Assembly (NCBI GenBank): GCA_028277515.1
Contig: JANQGC010000374.1
Coordinates: 1 to 10,212 of the forward strand
Direction: 5' to 3'
Source: Anaerolineae bacterium
GTDB taxonomy: Bacteria; Chloroflexota; Anaerolineae; Promineifilales; Promineifilaceae
DNA: 10,212 bases
Shown: in pieces, positions 6,111 to 10,212 of the stretch
Position numbering within the stretch: position 1 is the stretch's first letter
Layout: each line of letters opens with the position of its first letter
Notes under the pieces: model-generated
What the model was told of the DNA's origin: nothing
The model's input: only the letters and a program-made list of their open reading frames with translations
Database searches by the model: none
Made by a program: the position numbers and the translations under genes

Positions 6111-7271
6111 TTGCAGTGCCGTCTGCAACAGAGGCAGGCGACTTCAAGGCGGGCACGAGCGATTACAGAATTCGCTAGAGGTGAAACGATTAACCAGAAT
6201 GCAGGGGCCGGCTCAGGACTCCGCGTCCATGACATTCATCATCGCTTCGGACGTGTCTGGGCATTGAACCAGGCAAATCTGGATGTAGCTCCGGGTGAGT
6301 TTCTGGCACTCCTGGGTCCTAGTGGCTCCGGTAAGACAACTCTCCTACGTATTATTGCAGGACTGATCAAGCCAACTGGTGGCAAGATCCATATAGATGA
6401 TATTGACGTTACTAATCTACCGCCAAATCATCGCAATATGGGGATCGTCTTCCAGAACTACGCGCTTTTCCCCCACCTCACTGCTTCGGAGAATGTAGCC
6501 TTTCCTCTAGAGATGCGGAAGCTGTCAGCAGATCAGGTTCAGGAGCGATTGAAGGAGGCGCTGGCGCTCGTTGAACTCGGTAATCTGGGCGATCGGTACC
6601 CGGGCGAGTTGAGTGGTGGTCAACAACAGCGTGTAGCACTTGCGCGCGCGATCGTATTTCGCCCGAATGTGCTTCTGATGGATGAGCCTCTGGGTTCTCT
6701 CGATCGGCAATTGAGAGAACGCATGCAAATTGAAGTGCGTCGCTTGCAGTGCGAGTTGGGTATCACCACCATATACGTCACACATGACCAGCAGGAGGCC
6801 TTTTCAATGGCTGATCGAATCGCAGTGATGAGAGATGGTACAATCCTGCAGTGTGGTTCACCCCGTGATATCTACCACAGTCCTCAGGATCAGTTTATTG
6901 CCGAATTCGTGGGTTATCTGAATAGCTTCAAAGGAAATCTGGAGCGACTATCTGGAATTGGCGGCACTGTCCACACCGAGGAGGGAATGACCATTCCCGT
7001 TCAACTGACTGAAACAGAAACCTACAGCACCCAGGTTTCATGCGGTATCCGGCCCGAAAATATCCAAATCGGACCGATTGCAAAAGGATTGGATTTCACT
7101 GCTGAAGGTAAAGTCGGTGTCGTGACTTTTCAGGGAACTTTCAACTGGGTGGAGGTTGATCTACCGCAAGGAAAACGGATTCTGTTACAGTTTCCAGACA
7201 CCGCTCTGGCACCGAATGAGGGGCAGCAAGTTCTGATTGGTTGGAATAAGAGTGATGTGCTCGTCTATTAA
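6111..7271 (+). CDS. ABC importer ATPase, PotA-like (start uncertain: TTG 6111 or ATT 6189)
   Basis: This is the nucleotide-binding subunit that powers the importer. Numbering from TTG 6111: Walker A GPSGSGKTT 69-77, Q-loop FQNYALFPHLT 114-124, signature LSGGQQQR 167-174, Walker B VLLMDEP 187-193, D-loop GSLD 195-198, switch His225 in THDQQEA, then a C-terminal TOBE-like regulatory domain (~300-386) with CGIRPENI. The set of motifs is complete, so it should be active. The first ~37 residues, before LRVHDIHHRFG, do not look like the family. The frame is open from 6018, yet its only ATG/GTG/TTG before the conserved core is TTG 6111. The ATT at 6189 has a good ribosome site and would give 360 residues. 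A third option is a lost G in the run at 6203-6206, which would connect ATG 6199 to this frame. It follows the binding protein and precedes both permeases. Confidence 0.9.
   Translation: MQCRLQQRQATSRRARAITEFARGETINQNAGAGSGLRVHDIHHRFGRVWALNQANLDVAPGEFLALLGPSGSGKTTLLRIIAGLIKPTGGKIHIDDIDVTNLPPNHRNMGIVFQNYALFPHLTASENVAFPLEMRKLSADQVQERLKEALALVELGNLGDRYPGELSGGQQQRVALARAIVFRPNVLLMDEPLGSLDRQLRERMQIEVRRLQCELGITTIYVTHDQQEAFSMADRIAVMRDGTILQCGSPRDIYHSPQDQFIAEFVGYLNSFKGNLERLSGIGGTVHTEEGMTIPVQLTETETYSTQVSCGIRPENIQIGPIAKGLDFTAEGKVGVVTFQGTFNWVEVDLPQGKRILLQFPDTALAPNEGQQVLIGWNKSDVLVY
6178..6183 (+). promoter_or_regulatory. Shine-Dalgarno-like site inside the annotated 5' end of the ATPase gene
   Basis: GAGGTG lies five bases before an in-frame ATT codon at 6189 that would start an ATPase of usual family length, with the conserved N-terminal strand (LRVHDI) about ten residues in. 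The only conventional start in this frame, TTG at 6111, has no such site. This supports a start near 6189. Confidence 0.4.
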
Positions 7272-7331
7272 AGTCCAGAAAAAAGGTCTTCGATTAGAGT
7301 TGGCGGTATGCTACCTCATGGGAGCCACGTC

Positions 7332-8222
7332 ATGACAGAGGCGCCACCTTTGACTTTTGCCAAGACAAACGAATTTTGGAGCAGGCGGATCATTATGTCG
7401 ATTCTATTGCTGGCTCCTGTTGTATTGCTACTGGGAATATTCTTCGTTTTTCCAATCGTAGGAATCCTGATTCGCAGTTTCACCGTAACAGAAACTCAGT
7501 TGGGAGTAGAAAACTACATTTCACTGGTTCAGTCTACGGCTTTTCGCAACGTCTTCCGCATTACTTTTGAAGTGGCACTCTATACAACACTTGTTTGTTT
7601 GGTTCTTGGTTTTCCTTTAGCGTACTGGCTGACGACCCTTCGTAAGCGGATTGCCGAGGGTCTGTTGTTCGTAACGCTCATTCCTTTCTGGACCGCGATA
7701 CTTGCTCGACTGTATGCCTGGACCGTCATTCTTGGAAGGCGAGGCATTCTCAACGAGTTTCTTCAAGCCGCAGAACTGACTCAAGGATCTCTGAATCTAC
7801 TCTTCAATCTACCGTCTGTCGTCATTGGCATGACACATCTCATGCTTCCATATATGATCCTCATCCTCTATTCCACACTATCTGACATCGACATGACGCT
7901 GATCGATGCGTCTCGCAGTTTGGGCGCAGGAAGTCTTCAAACCGTGCGCCGTGTCTATCTACCATTGGCCAGTCCGGGAATCTATGCGGGATCATTGCTC
8001 GTGTTTATCGTCTCATTGGGCTTCTTTGTAACCCCCGCGGTTCTTGGAGGAGGACGCGTGACCACAATATCCATTTTCATTGGTCAACAAGTACAGATCT
8101 TGAACTGGGGGGTCGCGAGCGCGATGAGCATCGCGCTGCTCGTTGTTACCTCTCTACTATTCTTGATTTTTAACCGGTTTTTTGGTGTTGAACAATTGTT
8201 GACAGGTGGGATTCGCAAGTGA
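7332..8222 (+). CDS. ABC importer permease, PotB-like
   Basis: This 296-residue inner-membrane subunit has about six helices (approximately 20-47, 78-102, 108-134, 160-182, 216-239, 262-282), the usual core of the MetI-type permease fold. The cytoplasmic EAA loop that docks to the ATPase is at ~185-214 (IDASRSLGAGSLQTVRRVYLP), and FFVTPAVLGG (231-240) is characteristic of PotB-type permeases (COG1176 class). The frame extends to an ATG at 7308, but ATG 7332 is preferred because GGGAG (7320-7324) lies seven bases before it, while 7308 has no clear site. The gene follows the ATPase by 60 bases and overlaps the next permease by four. It should pair with PotC-like protein 8219-9088 as a heterodimer. 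The family assignment is strong; the substrate is unknown. Confidence 0.9.
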   Translation: MTEAPPLTFAKTNEFWSRRIIMSILLLAPVVLLLGIFFVFPIVGILIRSFTVTETQLGVENYISLVQSTAFRNVFRITFEVALYTTLVCLVLGFPLAYWLTTLRKRIAEGLLFVTLIPFWTAILARLYAWTVILGRRGILNEFLQAAELTQGSLNLLFNLPSVVIGMTHLMLPYMILILYSTLSDIDMTLIDASRSLGAGSLQTVRRVYLPLASPGIYAGSLLVFIVSLGFFVTPAVLGGGRVTTISIFIGQQVQILNWGVASAMSIALLVVTSLLFLIFNRFFGVEQLLTGGIRK

Positions 8223-9088
8223 TACGCAGCATTTCGCGGCGCATGAAGTTAGATCGGCTTCTTCTGGCAACGTATTCTGGACTGGTTTTGGCTTTTCTGA
8301 TTATCCCACTGCTTGTGGTCATCCCTATTTCATTTAACCCCGGGACCGTTCTACAGTTCCCCCCGAAAGGTATTTCATTGCGCTGGTATCACGACTTTCT
8401 GCAGGATGAGCGCTGGCTTCGTGCTCTCTGGCTTAGTTTGCGATTGGCATTCAGCGTGAGTATTTTGGCTACTACAATTGGTCTACTCACAGCGCTGGCT
8501 CTGACTCGTTTTGTGAAACGAGGCAAGGCCCTCTTTCGTGCGCTTCTCTTGACGCCCTTGATCTTCCCCGCAATCGTCGTTGGAATAGCCATGTTCGATG
8601 TTTTCAACACAGTTGGTTTAGTACGCACATTTGCTGGTCTTGTTGTCGCTCATACAATTCTGGCTATTCCTTATGCCGTACTCACCATTGAAAGTGGCCT
8701 CAAAAGGGTGAGTACCGATCTTGAAGATGCGGCAGTCAGTCTTGGTGCATCCAGATTACAGGCATTTCGAAGAATAACACTACCCATGATTGTGCCCAGT
8801 TTGGTCGCGGCTGCTGTTTTCTCTTTTGTAATTTCATGGGACGAGGTCGTACTGGTTGTATTCATCAGTGGTGCGCGCCAGCAGACATTGCCACTCCGCA
8901 TGTTTGAATTCTTACAGACAGAGATTCGCCCCACTCTGGCCGCGATCTCTGCTTTGTTGATTGTCGCCCTGTTTTGCGCTCTAACCGCATCCCAACTCGT
9001 TCAGTTCCTGAGAGGGAAAAAGAAACAGCGACCGGTCGATCGCGAACTACCAGCTGCAAATGACGCACGAAACACAAGTTCTGGCTGA
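8219..9088 (+). CDS. ABC importer permease, PotC-like
   Basis: This 289-residue second permease is predicted to have six helices (approximately 13-38, 72-98, 104-128, 134-158, 192-218, 238-262). Its EAA loop at ~166-195 (TDLEDAAVSLGASRLQAFRR) and the following segment FSFVISWDEVVLVVFISG (201-218) are typical of PotC (COG1177 class). It starts at GTG 8219, overlapping the previous stop in GTGA, with AGGTGG (8204-8209) nine bases upstream; this arrangement favours coupled synthesis of the two permeases in equal amounts. The last ~25 residues form a polar tail after the final helix. Its stop codon overlaps an ATG (TGATG at 9086-9090), which is probably not the true start of the next gene. Confidence 0.91.
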   Translation: MIRSISRRMKLDRLLLATYSGLVLAFLIIPLLVVIPISFNPGTVLQFPPKGISLRWYHDFLQDERWLRALWLSLRLAFSVSILATTIGLLTALALTRFVKRGKALFRALLLTPLIFPAIVVGIAMFDVFNTVGLVRTFAGLVVAHTILAIPYAVLTIESGLKRVSTDLEDAAVSLGASRLQAFRRITLPMIVPSLVAAAVFSFVISWDEVVLVVFISGARQQTLPLRMFEFLQTEIRPTLAAISALLIVALFCALTASQLVQFLRGKKKQRPVDRELPAANDARNTSSG

Positions 9089-9234
9089 TGTCAAATCAAT
9101 TCATTGCTACATGGAGAGGATTGCAGTGCCGGTTGAGCTTGAGGCCATCACATGTTCATCATTTTTTGCTGCAAACTTTGCCGGCCAATTTGTCGACACT
9201 TTTGCACCATACATATATCAAAGGAGTTAAAAGA
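9089..9234 (+). other. Spacer between the permease and the Rid gene, open in the Rid frame
   Basis: The Rid frame stays open leftward to an ATG at 9088 and would add 49 residues, but that N-terminal stretch (rich in His, Leu and Arg) has no Rid similarity, and the ATG lacks a ribosome site. The better start is 9235. The segment is therefore treated as an untranslated leader; no clear promoter or hairpin was recognised in it. Confidence 0.5.
9221..9226 (+). promoter_or_regulatory. Ribosome binding site deciding the Rid gene start
   Basis: AAGGAG lies eight bases before ATG 9235. Its strength and spacing select this start over the ATG at 9088. Confidence 0.75.
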
Positions 9235-9639
9235 ATGGAAAGAGAATTTGCATGGCCGGAAGGGCACTGGAATTTGCCTATAAAGGTGCCATTTAGTCAT
9301 GGAGTCCGTGCCGGGCAGTTAATCTTCGTGGGCGGACAGGTTGCCTACGATAAAGAAGCGAATCTGCTGCATTCTGGTGATATCGTTGCTCAAACTCGAA
9401 TTGCAATGGACAATGTCCAGAAAGTGCTTCAGGAATTTGGCGCCGGCATGAACGATATCGTCAAGCTGCAAACGTTCTTTGTGTCAACCGGTACGCGTGA
9501 GGAATGGAAACGCTGTGCGGAAATTCGATTCTCTTACTTTGATTACCCTGGTCCAGCTTCAACTGCAATTCCGGTTCCGGCACTGGGGATTCCAGGATTG
9601 ATGGTAGAAATCGACGCAATTGCGGTTCTATCTGAATAA
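9235..9639 (+). CDS. Rid/YjgF/YER057c/UK114 family protein
   Basis: This 134-residue protein has the normal length of a Rid family chain, which forms homotrimers with active sites between subunits. Recognisable family segments are HGVRAGQLIFVGGQVAYD (22-39), the central helix MDNVQKVLQEFGAGMNDIVKLQTFFV (58-83, given here as the region), and the closing strand LMVEIDAIAVL (122-132). Founding member RidA hydrolyses reactive enamine/imine intermediates using an Arg in the motif PARS. Aligning the C-terminal strands puts Ser109 (PAST, 107-110) at that position, while the downstream Glu is kept (Glu125). It is therefore unlikely to be a classical RidA deaminase and resembles the Arg-lacking Rid subfamilies, whose reactions are mostly unknown. 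It sits between the importer genes and a flavin monooxygenase, suggesting it handles an unstable intermediate of the imported compound's breakdown. Confidence 0.88.
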   Translation: MEREFAWPEGHWNLPIKVPFSHGVRAGQLIFVGGQVAYDKEANLLHSGDIVAQTRIAMDNVQKVLQEFGAGMNDIVKLQTFFVSTGTREEWKRCAEIRFSYFDYPGPASTAIPVPALGIPGLMVEIDAIAVLSE

Positions 9640-9690
9640 GAAAGTCGGGCAAATTTCGTCACGATTTGTGTCAGGCTATTGGACTATATA

Positions 9691-9709
9691 ACCAGAGTTC
9701 CCCTCTGGT
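9691..9709 (+). repeat. 7-bp hairpin between the Rid and monooxygenase genes
   Basis: ACCAGAG (9691-9697) pairs with CTCTGGT (9703-9709) around a five-base loop. It is not followed by a U-run, so it is more likely a processing or stability element in the operon mRNA than a terminator. Confidence 0.45.
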
Positions 9710-9754
9710 GGATGCACACAAGAGGGGCAGATTTTGAAGGGATTGACAGAGACT

Positions 9755-10212
9755 ATGTCCGATTTTCACTTGAGCGTGTGGACCGATGCAAGACCGGCTC
9801 CTGAAAGTCGTGCTTGGCAGAGGCGGCTGTCGGAGCTTGTCATCGAGGCACAGGTGGCCGAACGGCTGAACTACAGGACCTTTGGACTTGCCGAGCAACA
9901 TGCCTCAAGAGACGGTTTTATGCCGGCGCCGCTTACAGCTCTTGCCGGCTTGGCCGTGGCGACAAGCCGCATCAGGCTCCTCACCTACATACTCATTTTG
10001 CCCCTTTATCATCTGCGTCAGGTTGTGGAGCAAGCATTTCTCGTCGACCTCTTTTCCACGGGACGGCTTGATCTGGGGGTTGCAGCCGGAAACAACAGGC
10101 GAGAATCTGTAATATTCGGAGCTGATTTTCACCGGCGTGGTGCAGAATTGGAGAGAAAAATCAAGGGAATACGAGTGGCTTGTGCAGAAGGAATGGTCTT
10201 CGATGGACCAGA
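9755..10212 (+). CDS. Luciferase-like flavin-dependent monooxygenase (5' part, runs off the window)
   Basis: The frame from ATG 9755 is open to the window end, giving 152 residues of what is normally a 300-400-residue enzyme. Features of the bacterial luciferase-like (LLM) TIM-barrel family are clear: an N-terminal strand DFHLSVW, a substrate-side strand/loop FGLAEQHASRDG (43-54), PLTALAGLAVATSRIRLLT (59-77), ILPLYHLRQVVEQAFLVDLFS (81-101, stated as the region) and STGRLDLGVAAGNNRRE (101-117). Such enzymes use reduced flavin (FMN or F420) and often O2 to oxidise small organic molecules; the sequence does not distinguish the cofactor. AAGGG at 9737-9741 is 13 bases before the ATG, rather far; an alternative TTG at 9734 lies six bases after GAGGGG (9722-9727). 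Its place after the importer and Rid genes suggests it oxidises the imported compound. Confidence 0.88.
   Translation, partial: MSDFHLSVWTDARPAPESRAWQRRLSELVIEAQVAERLNYRTFGLAEQHASRDGFMPAPLTALAGLAVATSRIRLLTYILILPLYHLRQVVEQAFLVDLFSTGRLDLGVAAGNNRRESVIFGADFHRRGAELERKIKGIRVACAEGMVFDGP

Noticed and set aside
6111..6121. 11-base direct repeat TTGCAGTGCCG shared with 9121-9131
   Set aside because: The match is short, the flanks differ, and there are no features of a mobile element; it is probably coincidental.
6034..6267. Small open frame overlapping the binding-protein end and the ATPase start
   Set aside because: It covers the end of one gene and the beginning of the next in a different frame, has no ribosome site and no recognisable domain; it is most likely a chance frame.
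9088..9234. Longer Rid reading frame from ATG 9088 (TGATG overlap with the permease stop)
   Set aside because: The added 49 residues lack any Rid character and the ATG has no ribosome site, whereas ATG 9235 has AAGGAG at ideal spacing and gives the normal family length.
9666..9690. Internal promoter before the monooxygenase gene (TTGTGT ... TATATA)
   Set aside because: The spacing between the two boxes is only 13 bases and no better -35 lies at 16-18 bases, so it does not fit a sigma-70-type promoter.

Overview
The window looks like a bacterial chromosome segment, most plausibly from a Chloroflexota lineage (Anaerolineae/Caldilineae-like). That is an inference. It rests on a solute-binding lipoprotein with a long acidic/proline spacer after its lipobox cysteine, on a transporter permease fused to an M28-like domain, and on moderate GC. 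No marker gene in the window settles the taxonomy. No tRNA, rRNA, CRISPR array or transposase was seen.

Left part (1-278): no gene, but dense inverted repeats. There is a nested 84-base structure at 2-85 and a pair of hairpins at 158-205.

Minus-strand operon (4513 down to 279): a 1218-residue protein joins two complete dipeptide/oligopeptide-type (DppB-like, then DppC-like) permease domains to a membrane-tethered M28-peptidase-like domain. Most metal-ligand positions of that domain are substituted, so it is probably a binding or accessory domain and not an enzyme. Eight bases downstream, with its Shine-Dalgarno overlapping the previous stop codon, lies a small pentapeptide-repeat protein with a C-terminal membrane anchor. 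No ATPase or binding protein for this transporter lies in the window.

Divergent control region (4514-4741): promoter-like elements on both strands and three inverted repeats between the two operons.

Plus-strand operon (4742 to beyond 10212): a PotABCD-type ABC importer, with a solute-binding lipoprotein, an ATPase whose start codon is problematic, and two permeases with a 4-base overlap. It is followed by a Rid/YjgF-family protein lacking the RidA catalytic arginine and by the first 152 residues of a luciferase-like flavin monooxygenase that runs off the window. Together these suggest import of a small, probably nitrogen-containing solute followed by oxidative catabolism, loosely parallel to the RutA/RutC pairing in pyrimidine degradation. 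The substrate cannot be read from the sequence.
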